From positions 682,001 to 746,000 of the forward strand of contig NZ_QMDV01000002.1 of NCBI RefSeq assembly GCF_003284895.1: a DNA stretch of 64,000 bases, read 5' to 3'. Each line of letters begins with the position of its first letter. Within the stretch, counting starts at the first letter, position 1. Shown here one piece after another: positions 8,539 through 17,706 of this stretch. The position numbers and the translations under genes are program-made. Under the pieces are notes generated by a model. The model saw only the letters and a program-made list of their open reading frames with translations, was not told the DNA's origin and did not search any database. The DNA is from Pontibacter arcticus (GTDB lineage Bacteria; Bacteroidota; Bacteroidia; Cytophagales; Hymenobacteraceae).

Positions 8539-9336
8539 ATGGAAAAATTATATGTTATCAAAGTAGGTGGGAATATACTGGATGATCCGGAGCAACTCTC
8601 AAATTTCTTAACTGCTTTTGCCAGTATTTCAGGCTCTAAAATACTGGTGCACGGTGGAGGCAAAATTGCGTCTGCTATCGGTCGAAAGCTAGGAATTGAG
8701 CCCGTATTGGTTGACGGCCGCCGCATTACAGATGCGGAAACACTGGAGCTTGTAACGATGGTGTACGGTGGCCTGATCAACAAAAACCTGGTGGCTACGC
8801 TTCAGAAAAACGGTTGCAACGCAATCGGTTTAACAGGTCCGGACGCGAACATTATTCCGGCTGTAAAACGACCTGTACAAAGTATAGATTACGGTTTTGC
8901 CGGCGACATCACAAATCCTGAAAGTATAAACAGCGATGTATTGGAGGTTTTGCTGGATGCCGGTTTAACGCCCGTTTTTGCACCGCTCACACACGATGGC
9001 AAGGGTACCATGCTGAACACAAATGCTGATACAATTGCTGCTGCACTGGCTACCGCTTTGGCCCAAAAGTATGAAGTAGAGCTGCTTTATCTTTTCGAGA
9101 AAAAAGGCGTGCTACGCGATGTGATAAACGAAGATTCTGTCATTCCGAACATCACCGAAACAAAGTATGAGCAGCTGAAAAATGAAGGAATAATTGCGGC
9201 CGGCATGCTACCAAAACTGGACAATGCGATGCTGGCGCTCAGGCAGGGCGTAAAACAGGTTCATATCTGCCACGCATCCGCAGTAGAAGCGCTTGCACAG
9301 GGCCATAAGTTTACCGGAACAACTTTATCTCTTTAG
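8539..9336 (+). CDS. argB: Acetylglutamate kinase
   Basis: A 265-aa amino-acid kinase. The N-terminal KVGGNILDD and the HGGGKIASAIGRKLGIEP segment are the ATP and substrate glycine-rich loops, and MLNTNADTIAAALA is the usual nucleotide-binding region. It phosphorylates N-acetylglutamate, normally the feedback-controlled step. A GTG lies directly before the ATG; I chose the ATG at 8539. Eleven bases separate it from argF'. Confidence 0.95.
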   Translation: MEKLYVIKVGGNILDDPEQLSNFLTAFASISGSKILVHGGGKIASAIGRKLGIEPVLVDGRRITDAETLELVTMVYGGLINKNLVATLQKNGCNAIGLTGPDANIIPAVKRPVQSIDYGFAGDITNPESINSDVLEVLLDAGLTPVFAPLTHDGKGTMLNTNADTIAAALATALAQKYEVELLYLFEKKGVLRDVINEDSVIPNITETKYEQLKNEGIIAAGMLPKLDNAMLALRQGVKQVHICHASAVEALAQGHKFTGTTLSL

Positions 9337-9351
9337 CTTAAAAATACAAGC

Positions 9352-10437
9352 ATGTACCAGACCATCATCGAAACGGAAACGCTTTACAAACAAGCGGTTG
9401 CACTGCTACAGCAACTCATCGCCATTCCATCGTACAGCAAAGAAGAAGACGCAACTGCCACTGCCATTTATACTTTACTGGAGGCGCGTGGCGTAGCAGT
9501 TTACCGCCAGAAAAATAACGTTTGGGCACGTAACAAGCACTACAATGCAGCGCTGCCTACCTTGCTTTTAAACTCGCACCACGATACCGTAAAGCCAAAT
9601 GCCAGTTATACCCGCAACCCTTTCGAGGCAAGTATAACGGACGGTAAATTATACGGTTTGGGAAGTACCGATGCCGGTGCCAGCCTGGTGTCTTTAATCG
9701 CTACTTTTTTATACTTCTACGAGTCTGAAGACCTGACTTATAACCTGATATTAGCAGCCACTGCCGAAGAAGAAATATCAGGTAAAAACGGCCTGGAACT
9801 GCTTTACCCGGAGCTGGGCCAAATTGACGTTGCGATTGTAGGCGAACCCACCGAAATGCACCTGGCCGTAGCCGAAAAAGGCCTGCTGGTGCTGGACTGT
9901 GTAGCCGAAGGCAAAGCAGGACACGCAGCCCGCGAGGAAGGTATCAACGCCATTTACAACGCCCTGGACGATATAAGCTGGTTCCGGAATTATACTTTCC
10001 CAATCCAATCCGAGCATCTCGGCCCGATAAAAATGAGCGTGACATTAGTGAATGCCGGTACGCAGCATAATGTGGTGCCGGATGTTTGCCAGTTTACTGT
10101 AGATGTACGCCTGACCGATGCTTACACCGCAGAAGAGGTGCTGGAGATCATCCGCAAAAATGTGAAAGCCACTGTTACGCCGCGCTCAACCCGCCTGAAG
10201 CCGTCTTCTATCCCGGAAACGCACCCGTTGGTACAAGCTGGTCTGGCGCTTGGCCGAAATACGTATGGCTCGCCTACCACTTCAGATCAGGCATTGCTGC
10301 CCATTCCCTCGCTTAAAATGGGACCGGGCTTTTCAGGTCGTTCGCACATGGCCGACGAATTTATATACCTTGTCGAGATCGAGGACGGAATCCGCCTGTA
10401 CATCGAGTTATTGCAGCAGGTTATACTTCAGAAATAA
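9352..10437 (+). CDS. argE: Acetylornithine deacetylase-type M20 peptidase
   Basis: A 361-aa M20-family zinc hydrolase. LNSHHDTVKP (metal His/Asp), GLGSTDAGASLVSL (bridging Asp), ATAEEEISGKNG (catalytic Glu pair), VGEPTEMHLAVAEKG and GFSGRSHMADEF (final His) are seen in order. In this operon it should remove the acyl group from N-acylcitrulline or N-acylornithine; with an acylornithine carbamoyltransferase present, acylcitrulline is the more likely substrate. It sits 15 bases after argB and 36 before argH. Confidence 0.9.
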   Translation: MYQTIIETETLYKQAVALLQQLIAIPSYSKEEDATATAIYTLLEARGVAVYRQKNNVWARNKHYNAALPTLLLNSHHDTVKPNASYTRNPFEASITDGKLYGLGSTDAGASLVSLIATFLYFYESEDLTYNLILAATAEEEISGKNGLELLYPELGQIDVAIVGEPTEMHLAVAEKGLLVLDCVAEGKAGHAAREEGINAIYNALDDISWFRNYTFPIQSEHLGPIKMSVTLVNAGTQHNVVPDVCQFTVDVRLTDAYTAEEVLEIIRKNVKATVTPRSTRLKPSSIPETHPLVQAGLALGRNTYGSPTTSDQALLPIPSLKMGPGFSGRSHMADEFIYLVEIEDGIRLYIELLQQVILQK

Positions 10438-10473
10438 ACAGTCCATTTATACTTTAATTCCCCTTCACCAACC

Positions 10474-11805
10474 ATGAAACTCTGGCAAAAAGACACAAAC
10501 GTAGAAACAGAAATCGAGCAGTTTACTGTTGGCCGGGATCCGGAATTTGATTTACAACTGGCTGCCTTTGATGTGCTGGGCTCGCTGGCGCACACGCGTA
10601 TGCTGGAAAGTATAAACCTGCTCACTGAGGAAGAACTGGCGCTGGTACAAACCGGATTAAAGTCGATCTATGCAAGTATAAATGCCGGTACGTTTGCCAT
10701 TGAGCCGGGTGTGGAAGATGTGCATTCGCAGGTAGAGTTGGAGCTGACGCGCAAAGTAGGGGAGGCCGGCAAAAAGATTCACAGCGGACGCTCGCGCAAC
10801 GACCAGGTTCTGCTGGACCTTAAATTATACTTCCGCGATGAGTTAAAGAACACCGTAGAGCAGGTACAAACGCTTTTCGTCTTACTGCAAGCACAAAGCG
10901 AAACGTATAAAAATGTGCTGTTGCCGGGCTATACGCACTTGCAGGTAGCTATGCCCTCGTCGTTTGGTTTGTGGTTTGGCGCTTACGCCGAAAGCCTGGT
11001 GGATGATATGGAAATGCTGCTGGCTGCCTACAAGATCGTCGATAAAAATCCGTTGGGTTCTGCTGCAGGCTATGGTTCTTCCTTCCCGCTGAACCGCCAA
11101 CTTACCACCGATCTGCTGGGTTTTGAAAGTATGAATTACAACGTGGTGTATGCGCAGATGGGCCGCGGCAAATCAGAGAAAATTGTCAGTATGGCGCTTG
11201 CTTCGGTGGCGGCCACGCTGGCAAAAATGGCGATGGACCTGTGTTTGTATATGAGCCAGAATTTCGGTTTTGTGACGCTTCCTGCCAACTTAACAACGGG
11301 CTCCAGCATCATGCCACACAAAAAAAACCCGGATGTTTTTGAGCTGGTACGCGGAAAATGCAACAAACTGCAGGCCCTGCCCACTGAAGTTTCGATGTTG
11401 CTGATAAATTTGCCATCCGGTTACCACCGCGAGTTACAGCTATTAAAAGAATGCCTTTTCCCGGCTTTTGCGACGCTCTTGGATTGCCTCCAGATCATGG
11501 CCTTTATATTGCCGCAGTTGCAGGTAAAGCAGGATATTCTGAAAGACGAAAAGTATAAATACCTCTTTAGTGTGGATGCTGTAAATGCGCAGGTGCTGGC
11601 TGGTTTGCCGTTCCGGGATGCGTATAAAAAAGTAGGGGAAAGTATAGAAAACAACAGTTTCGAAGTGCCTGATGCCGTAACGCACACCCACGAAGGAAGT
11701 ATAAATAACCTATGCACAGATCAAATCAAGGTACAAATGGACAAGGTGATCAGCCAGTTCAACTTTGAAAAAGTAACGAAGGCTTATGAAGCTTTACTGG
11801 CTTAA
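10474..11805 (+). CDS. argH: Argininosuccinate lyase
   Basis: A 443-aa member of the fumarase/aspartase superfamily. HSGRSRNDQV (about residues 107-116) and the signature GSSIMPHKKNPD carry the active-site residues. It splits argininosuccinate into arginine and fumarate and is the last gene of the operon. Its TAA overlaps the stop of the convergent neighbour on the other strand. AGT-ATA (Ser-Ile) codon pairs occur four times in this gene, each part of the over-represented heptamer. Confidence 0.97.
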   Translation: MKLWQKDTNVETEIEQFTVGRDPEFDLQLAAFDVLGSLAHTRMLESINLLTEEELALVQTGLKSIYASINAGTFAIEPGVEDVHSQVELELTRKVGEAGKKIHSGRSRNDQVLLDLKLYFRDELKNTVEQVQTLFVLLQAQSETYKNVLLPGYTHLQVAMPSSFGLWFGAYAESLVDDMEMLLAAYKIVDKNPLGSAAGYGSSFPLNRQLTTDLLGFESMNYNVVYAQMGRGKSEKIVSMALASVAATLAKMAMDLCLYMSQNFGFVTLPANLTTGSSIMPHKKNPDVFELVRGKCNKLQALPTEVSMLLINLPSGYHRELQLLKECLFPAFATLLDCLQIMAFILPQLQVKQDILKDEKYKYLFSVDAVNAQVLAGLPFRDAYKKVGESIENNSFEVPDAVTHTHEGSINNLCTDQIKVQMDKVISQFNFEKVTKAYEALLA

Positions 11806-12500
11806 TTCCAGTGGAACTGCTGTGGTTTTATCTTTTTAATCTTGCGGTTAGTTTGCAACAAGGTAACGATCAGCAAAGCAATAATTACAGCCAACCCAAT
11901 AATCAGGTAAGACAATATCTGGAGCGTTTTAACCTGCTTTTCGGCGGAGGCATATAATACGTGCCCAACTTCGCCCTGCAGTTTGCTGAGCGCATGCAAC
12001 GGCTTTAATAAATCTAAAAAAGCGGTCTGGCTAGTGCCGTTGTAGTCGGCCAGCGCCGCTTCTTTATTTCCGGCACTACTTTGTACAAGTATGGCTTTTT
12101 GTAAAGTTTCCAGTTTTGTTTTGGTCAAGAGCAGCTCATCCAGGTCAAGCTTTTCCTGAGCGGTCAGTTCGGTTGCTTTAAACTTAGTCAGAACAGAATC
12201 AATATCGCTTGCATTCTGCGCCATTCCGTTTTCAAATGCTTGCATCTCATCGGTTTCGGATGTCAGGATATGTTCTTCCAGTAAAAGGCGGTTTTGGTAA
12301 AACCGTTCCTGTATGGTAGCAATATCCAGGGCGGGCACCAGCCTGTCGTAATACACCGATTTAAACTGCGATCCCACCTGGTTTACAGTGTAACTCACAA
12401 ACCAATAGGCCATTGTGATGAGTATAAAAGTAGCACCTAGTGCCAATGCGATTTTACTTCGTTGCTCAATCCTGAAACTCCAGCTCATAAACTCCCGCAA
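11802..12500 (-). CDS. Membrane-anchored four-helix-bundle sensor-like protein without output domain
   Basis: A 232-aa protein with a transmembrane helix at about 18-36, an extracytoplasmic helical region (about 40-190, rich in Leu, Glu, Gln and Lys), a second transmembrane helix at about 200-220 and a short basic tail (NRKIKKIKPQQ). The middle (SVYYDRLVPALDIATIQERFYQNRL) resembles the four-helix-bundle ligand-binding domain (4HB_MCP type) of chemoreceptors and sensor kinases. There is no HAMP, kinase or signalling domain. A second in-frame ATG lies four codons downstream of the first. The stop codon overlaps the argH stop. Confidence 0.7.
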   Translation of the reverse strand: MREFMSWSFRIEQRSKIALALGATFILITMAYWFVSYTVNQVGSQFKSVYYDRLVPALDIATIQERFYQNRLLLEEHILTSETDEMQAFENGMAQNASDIDSVLTKFKATELTAQEKLDLDELLLTKTKLETLQKAILVQSSAGNKEAALADYNGTSQTAFLDLLKPLHALSKLQGEVGHVLYASAEKQVKTLQILSYLIIGLAVIIALLIVTLLQTNRKIKKIKPQQFHWN

Positions 12501-12647
12501 TTGCTATTAAGCTCAATATAAGCAAAATTTTTAAAATTGTAAAGGCCTCGTATTGTGCACGTTCACTTCAGGCGTTGCAAATCGTATAACTTAAATAACC
12601 GGGCGCGTATAAAAGGGGCATTAATTGTTTTCAGAAGCTAATGCCAT

Positions 12648-13376
12648 TTGCCCGTGATTCCGATTAAAATTCATACCCAACCCGACGATTCGACCTGCGG
12701 CCCTACCAGCCTGCACGCCGTGTACCGCTATTTCAACGACCCGATCTCGCTGGCAGAAGTGATCAAGGAAGTCCCGGCGCTGGATGAAGGCGGAACACTG
12801 GAGGTTTTACTGGCTTGCCATGCCCTGAAACGCGGTTACCGGGCCACCATCTATACGTACAACCTGCACATTTTCGACCCGACCTGGATCGGGCTCAGCA
12901 ATGCCGCCATCATTGATAAACTGGAACAGCAGATTCTTTATAAAAAAGGCACCAAATTCCATCGGGCCACACATGCTTATATCGAGTTTCTGAGGTTAGG
13001 AGGCGAACTCCGCAGCCACGACCTGAACAACACCTTGCTGAGCCAGTATTTTGAGAAAGGCATTCCGTTACTGACAGGATTAAGCGCCACTTATTTATAC
13101 TTAAGCGCACGCGAGTTTTCTGATGATGCCGGCAATTCGGTGTACGATGATGTGCGTGGGTATCCGATGGGGCACTTTGTGGTGCTCTGCGGTTTTGCCG
13201 GAGACGAAGACCGCATTGTGGTGGCAGATCCGTACCCGGAAAATCCATACTTCCAGAACAATTATTATGAAGTAACTTCTACCCGGCTGCTGAATGCCAT
13301 CATGCTGGGCATGGCTACTTTTGATGCCAATCTGCTGGCCATAGAGCCGGCTCACCCTGAAATTCCCGAAGAATAG
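12648..13376 (+). CDS. C39-like cysteine peptidase, first gene of the ligase cassette
   Basis: About 242 aa. QPDDSTCGPTSLHAVYRYF places the nucleophile at Cys17 (counting from the TTG), followed by His176 in MGHFVVLCGF and Asp194 in VVADPYPENP, the Cys-His-Asp order of peptidase C39-like and papain-like enzymes. No ATG is available in frame: the frame opens after a TAA at 12639, and the candidates are TTG at 12648 or GTG at 12654. No signal peptide or ABC-transporter domain is present, so it is a free cytoplasmic enzyme. It lies 3 bases upstream of the RimK-like gene and is presumably co-transcribed with the next three genes. It may cleave or transfer peptides made by the downstream ligases; this is inference. 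Confidence 0.8.
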   Translation: MPVIPIKIHTQPDDSTCGPTSLHAVYRYFNDPISLAEVIKEVPALDEGGTLEVLLACHALKRGYRATIYTYNLHIFDPTWIGLSNAAIIDKLEQQILYKKGTKFHRATHAYIEFLRLGGELRSHDLNNTLLSQYFEKGIPLLTGLSATYLYLSAREFSDDAGNSVYDDVRGYPMGHFVVLCGFAGDEDRIVVADPYPENPYFQNNYYEVTSTRLLNAIMLGMATFDANLLAIEPAHPEIPEE

Positions 13377-13379
13377 ACC

Positions 13380-14849
13380 ATGCGAAAGATAGTTGTTGTC
13401 GATCATCCCAAAGACTGGGGTGTTGCGATAGATGAGGTAGAAGTGGTGGATGCGCAAACGTATTTAACCGATACAAACTACACTGATATTAAAACAGCGC
13501 GCATATTTAACCTTTGCCGCTCGTACCGCTACCAAAGTGCGGGGTATTATGTATCGTTACTGGCCGAAGCGCGCGGCCACAAAGCCATACCCAGCGTTAC
13601 CACCATGCAGGACCTGAAAAGCCCGACCATTGTGCGCGCCATTACTGTCGAGATCGAAGACCTGATCAAGAAAAGCCTGGCTACCATCAAGTCCAAAACA
13701 TTTACGCTAAGCATTTACTTTGGGCAGAACGTGGCCAAGAAGTATGAAAAGCTGTGCAAGGCCCTGCACGATCATTTTCAGGCACCGTTGCTGCGGGCGC
13801 AGTTTGTGTTTAAAGAAGAATGGGTGCTGCAAAGTATATCGGCTGTGCCCGTAAACGAAGTACCCGATCATCATTACAAATACCTGAAGCGCTTTGCCAA
13901 AGCATACGTGGCACGGCACCGTTTTGCGGGCGCACGCATCACGCGCAAAGTATACGACCTGGCGATACTCGTTGACCCAAAAGAAAAAGCCCCGCCCTCA
14001 AACGAAAAAGCAATCCAGCTTTTTGTGGAGGCCGCCGAAAGTATGGGATTCTATACTGAGCTGATCACCAAAGACGATTACCGCCGTTTGCCTGAGTTTG
14101 ATGCCCTTTTTATCCGGGAAACGACTTCTGTAAACCACCACACGTACCGTTTTGCGCGTAAGGCGTTTGCCGATGGTTTGGTAGTGATCGATGACCCGAC
14201 TTCCATACTTCGGTGCACAAACAAAGTATACTTAGCCGAACTTTTGACCAAAGCTAAAGTGCCCGTTCCTAAAACGATGATCATCCACAAAGATAACCGG
14301 GAGCAGGTAGAGGCAGAGCTGGGTTTGCCCTGCGTGCTTAAAAAGCCGGACAGTTCGTTCTCGCAGGGAGTTGTAAAAGCAAAAGATAAAAAATCGCTGA
14401 AAAAAGTGCTGGATGAAATGCTTGCTGATTCGGAGTTGGTGATCGGGCAGGAGTATACGCCCACCGATTTTGACTGGCGCATCGGTATTTTGGATAAGCA
14501 GCCGCTTTTTGCCTGCAAATATTACATGGCAAAAGGCCACTGGCAGATCTATAACTGGAACGGCAAAAAGCAGGACGAAGAAGGCGAAGATGAGATTGTA
14601 CCGTTCGAGCAGGTGCCGTTTCATGTGCTGCATACCGCTTTAAAAGCCGCCAACCTGATAGGCGACGGGCTTTACGGCGTAGACCTGAAAGAAATTAATG
14701 GCAAAGCCTATATCATCGAAGTGAACGATAACCCAAGTATAGATGCCGGTTGTGAAGACAAAATCCTGAAGAAAGACCTTTATACTTCCATTATCAAATC
14801 CATCAAGCGCCGCATCGAAACAAACAAAAACATCAGCACAAATGAATAA
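13380..14849 (+). CDS. RimK-type ATP-grasp ligase with N-terminal RLAN domain
   Basis: A 489-aa protein. Residues about 1-150 match the RimK-like ATP-grasp N-terminal (RLAN) domain, with the landmark IFNLCRSYRYQSAGYYVSLL. From about residue 190 comes a RimK-type ATP-grasp: LPCVLKKPDSSFSQGVVKAK binds the nucleotide, and Asp435 with Glu447-x-Asn449 in IIEVNDNPSID provides the Mg ligands. RimK enzymes join amino acids, often glutamate, to carboxyl groups of proteins, peptides or cofactors using ATP. The gene overlaps the next by 8 bases. The substrate is unknown; neighbours suggest a small peptide or amide. Confidence 0.88.
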   Translation: MRKIVVVDHPKDWGVAIDEVEVVDAQTYLTDTNYTDIKTARIFNLCRSYRYQSAGYYVSLLAEARGHKAIPSVTTMQDLKSPTIVRAITVEIEDLIKKSLATIKSKTFTLSIYFGQNVAKKYEKLCKALHDHFQAPLLRAQFVFKEEWVLQSISAVPVNEVPDHHYKYLKRFAKAYVARHRFAGARITRKVYDLAILVDPKEKAPPSNEKAIQLFVEAAESMGFYTELITKDDYRRLPEFDALFIRETTSVNHHTYRFARKAFADGLVVIDDPTSILRCTNKVYLAELLTKAKVPVPKTMIIHKDNREQVEAELGLPCVLKKPDSSFSQGVVKAKDKKSLKKVLDEMLADSELVIGQEYTPTDFDWRIGILDKQPLFACKYYMAKGHWQIYNWNGKKQDEEGEDEIVPFEQVPFHVLHTALKAANLIGDGLYGVDLKEINGKAYIIEVNDNPSIDAGCEDKILKKDLYTSIIKSIKRRIETNKNISTNE

Positions 14850-16101
14850 GCCGCACATAGAGCCGCTCCACCTTTTCGCAGGTTTTGGCGTGGAGATGGA
14901 ATACATGATCGTGAACCGCGATACGCTGGAAGTGCTCCCCATTACTGATAAACTGATTTACGACGAGGTAGGTGCATACGTATCGGATGTGGAGTTTGGT
15001 GAAATTGCCTGGAGCAACGAACTGGTGCTGCACGTAGTGGAGTTAAAAACACAGGGACCAGTACCAAGTATAACTGGTTTGCACGCCAGGTTTCAGGAGC
15101 ATGTAGTTAAAATAAATGGCATGCTGCAAAAGTATAACGCTATGCTTTTGCCCACCGGAGCGCACCCGTTCATGCACCCGGAAACCGATACCAGGCTCTG
15201 GCCACACGAGTATAACGCCGTGTACGAAGCTTACAACAAGATATTCGATTGCCGCGGACATGGTTGGGCAAACCTGCAAAGTACGCACCTTAACTTACCT
15301 TTTTACGATGATGAGGAGTTTGCAAAACTCCATGCCGCTATCCGGATGGTGTTGCCAATTATCCCGGCCATCAGTGCTTCATCGCCCATTTTGGATGGCA
15401 AAATAAGCGGCTACCAGGATATGCGTATAGAAGTTTACCGCCACAACCAGGAAAAAATACCGAGTATAGCAGGCAGTGTCATTCCGGAGGCAGTTTTTTC
15501 GAAGGCGGCTTACGAGCAGGAAATTCTGCAGCGCATGTATCAGGATATTGCACCTTTTGATGAGGCTGGCGACCTGCAGGAAGAATTTCTGAATTCAAGA
15601 GGAGCCATTGCCCGCTTCGAGCGCAACACCATCGAAATTCGCCTGATCGATATACAGGAAAGTCCACTGGCTGACCTTGCCGTGCTGAACGCCGTTGTAG
15701 CGGTTATAAAGGCTCTGGTAAGCGAGCGTTGGGTAAAGCTGGAGGAACTGAAGAAATGGGACGAGAAAACGCTGGCCGGTATACTGCTGGATGTAGTTAA
15801 AAACGGGCAGCAAACCATGCTGACCAACTATGATTACATGAAATGCTTTGGTTTTAACTGCATGGAGAATTGCACCGCCGGCGAAATCTGGAAACACCTG
15901 GTAGCAGAAACCCTTACATTGGAAGATGAACCGGAAATAGCCTTTGCACTGAATATCATACTTTCGAGGGGCAACTTAGCCAGGCGCATTTTGGAAGCAA
16001 CCGGCGCAAATCCATCCCCTGAAAGTATAAATAAAGTATACCATCAAGTAGCCAACTGCCTGCACAAAGGCGGAGTTTTTATACCTGAGAAACCATGCTA
16101 A
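14842..16101 (+). CDS. Glutamate-cysteine-ligase-type (GCS2) carboxylate-amine ligase
   Basis: A 419-aa protein. GFGVEMEYMIVN (about residues 14-25) holds the metal-binding acidic residues of the GCS2 family; MLLPTGAHPFMHP, WANLQSTHLNLPF and ERNTIEIRLIDIQESP are further GCS2 segments. The family condenses an amine with a gamma-carboxyl group at the cost of ATP, as in YbdK and plant-type glutamate-cysteine ligase. It overlaps the RimK-like gene by 8 bases and the next gene by 7, showing tight coupling. Ordinary glutathione synthesis is not suggested because no glutathione synthetase is next to it and the neighbour is RLAN-type. Confidence 0.85.
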   Translation: MNKPHIEPLHLFAGFGVEMEYMIVNRDTLEVLPITDKLIYDEVGAYVSDVEFGEIAWSNELVLHVVELKTQGPVPSITGLHARFQEHVVKINGMLQKYNAMLLPTGAHPFMHPETDTRLWPHEYNAVYEAYNKIFDCRGHGWANLQSTHLNLPFYDDEEFAKLHAAIRMVLPIIPAISASSPILDGKISGYQDMRIEVYRHNQEKIPSIAGSVIPEAVFSKAAYEQEILQRMYQDIAPFDEAGDLQEEFLNSRGAIARFERNTIEIRLIDIQESPLADLAVLNAVVAVIKALVSERWVKLEELKKWDEKTLAGILLDVVKNGQQTMLTNYDYMKCFGFNCMENCTAGEIWKHLVAETLTLEDEPEIAFALNIILSRGNLARRILEATGANPSPESINKVYHQVANCLHKGGVFIPEKPC

Positions 16102-16823
16102 AATTACTGTTAACCTGCGAGCACGGCGGCAACCAGATCCCAAGTGAGTATGCGTCTTTATTCAGCGGTGAAGAACCAATCTTAGCCACTCATAAGGGTT
16201 ATGACATTGGCGCTTTGGAACTCTTTAACAGGATGCAGGAGGTGGCCGATCACCACTATCATTCGGAAGTTTCGCGGCTTTTAGTAGAGCTGAACCGGTC
16301 CATTAACCATCATAATTTACTTTCCGGTTTCACGAAAGCACTTACGCCAAAAGAAAAGGAAAAACTGCTGGATACTTACTATTTTCCGTACAGGCATAAG
16401 GTCGAAAAAAAGGTAGACAAACTGGCAAGCGCCGGCCGTAAAGTGTTGCACATCGCTGTGCATACGTTTACACCCGTTCTGGATGGCGAAGAACGGCAGA
16501 CGGATATTGGTTTGCTTTATGACCCCAAACGAAAGCAGGAACAGGAAATCTGCAAAGTATGGCGCAGCAAAATGCTGGAGAAAGACAGTAACTTGCAGGT
16601 GCGTTTTAATTACCCATACTTAGGCGTGGCGGATGGGTTGCCCACAGCCTTGCGCCGGCAGTTCGGGGAGGATGAGTACTTGGGCATCGAATTGGAAGTA
16701 AACCAGAAATTTGCCCTCGGCGACCAGCAGGTATGGCAACAACTACAGGAAACGATTACATCAGCCTTACGAGAAGTTTTAAAACCACTGCGCGTAGATA
16801 ATGAGTACAGTGAATTGTTTTAA
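16095..16823 (+). CDS. N-formylglutamate amidohydrolase-like enzyme
   Basis: A 242-aa protein of the FGase superfamily. The start LLLTCEHGGNQIP matches the conserved CEHGGN segment, HIAVHTFTPVLDG carries the metal-ligand histidine, and RQTDIGLLYDP is typical. The known family reaction is hydrolysis of N-formylglutamate in histidine degradation, but no hut genes are here. As the last gene of the cassette it more likely hydrolyses an amide related to the products of the two ligases. A 139-bp gap follows. Confidence 0.85.
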   Translation: MLKLLLTCEHGGNQIPSEYASLFSGEEPILATHKGYDIGALELFNRMQEVADHHYHSEVSRLLVELNRSINHHNLLSGFTKALTPKEKEKLLDTYYFPYRHKVEKKVDKLASAGRKVLHIAVHTFTPVLDGEERQTDIGLLYDPKRKQEQEICKVWRSKMLEKDSNLQVRFNYPYLGVADGLPTALRRQFGEDEYLGIELEVNQKFALGDQQVWQQLQETITSALREVLKPLRVDNEYSELF

Positions 16824-16962
16824 ATACATTTTTATAACAAAACATTACAAAAACGAGTAATGTACAAATATTAGATATTGTAAGTATAGCACTGTTCGAT
16901 ATGTGCTGATTACGCTTAACATCTGAAACCCATTATTATTTACTTATACTTATACTAAAACT

Positions 16963-17556
16963 ATGAAGATCAAAGGTTTACTTAAATTCGTGATGTTACT
17001 GGTGATCGGCCAGGTAATGTTTGCCTGTAATTCGGCTAAATATTATGAGTTTGCTGCAAACAAGCCTGAAGCTTATAACAAAGTAGCTCAGAAGCCTGCA
17101 CCGGTAGCAGAAGCCACTCCAACGATGACGGAAGTTGCCTTAGCAGCTGCAGATGAGAAAGCTGCTGCTGAAGAAGCTGCTCCGGCTTTGGAAGCCAGCA
17201 CTAAGCCAGCACCGGCTGTAAAAGCTGTTAAGCCGCTTGTTGTGCCAACTGCAGAGGCTGCTCCTGCAAAAGCCACTGTAACCGAAGCCGAAGCAATGGC
17301 CATGGTAAAAGAGAAAATGGCTACCATGACCAAATTCGAAAAGAAGGCCATGAAGAAGGAAATGAAAGAGGCACTTCGCCAGAGCGGTAGCGCTACTAAT
17401 GTAGTGGAAATCATCCTGGCCATTTTACTGCCGCCTTTGGCTGTATTCCTGCACGATGGCATCGGCACTTCGTTCTGGATCAATATCATCCTGACGCTGT
17501 TATTCTTCCTGCCAGGTATTATACATGCCTTACTGGTTGTAACAGATACGATCTAA
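16963..17556 (+). CDS. Lipoprotein with Ala/Glu-rich linker and C-terminal YqaE/Pmp3 membrane domain
   Basis: A 197-aa protein in three parts: a signal sequence ending in VMFAC with the lipid-modified Cys22, a low-complexity linker rich in Ala, Glu, Lys and Pro (about 40-135), and a C-terminal hydrophobic hairpin (VEIILAILLPPLAVFLHDG..., about 145-197) matching the small stress-induced YqaE/Pmp3 family. YqaE proteins are normally 50-60 aa on their own, so the added lipoprotein part is notable, though such forms are seen in Bacteroidota. It is a single-gene unit with a strong terminator at 17574-17607. Function is unknown, perhaps envelope stress. Confidence 0.8.
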   Translation: MKIKGLLKFVMLLVIGQVMFACNSAKYYEFAANKPEAYNKVAQKPAPVAEATPTMTEVALAAADEKAAAEEAAPALEASTKPAPAVKAVKPLVVPTAEAAPAKATVTEAEAMAMVKEKMATMTKFEKKAMKKEMKEALRQSGSATNVVEIILAILLPPLAVFLHDGIGTSFWINIILTLLFFLPGIIHALLVVTDTI

Positions 17557-17573
17557 AAATCATTCTCATAAAT

Positions 17574-17607
17574 AAAAAAAGCACCGCTACAAACGGTGCT
17601 TTTTTTA
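17574..17607 (+). terminator. Rho-independent terminator after the YqaE-like gene
   Basis: GCACCG (17581-17586) pairs with CGGTGC (17594-17599) around a 7-nt loop, flanked by an A-run before and T-run after. Confidence 0.9.
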
Positions 17608-17706
17608 TTTAATACTATGTTATACTTCTGAATTTTCTGTTCGTATCTTTCGTATACAGACGTATTAGCACCCAAATAACCCTTATTTATAAAGCTGAAA
17701 ACCAAA

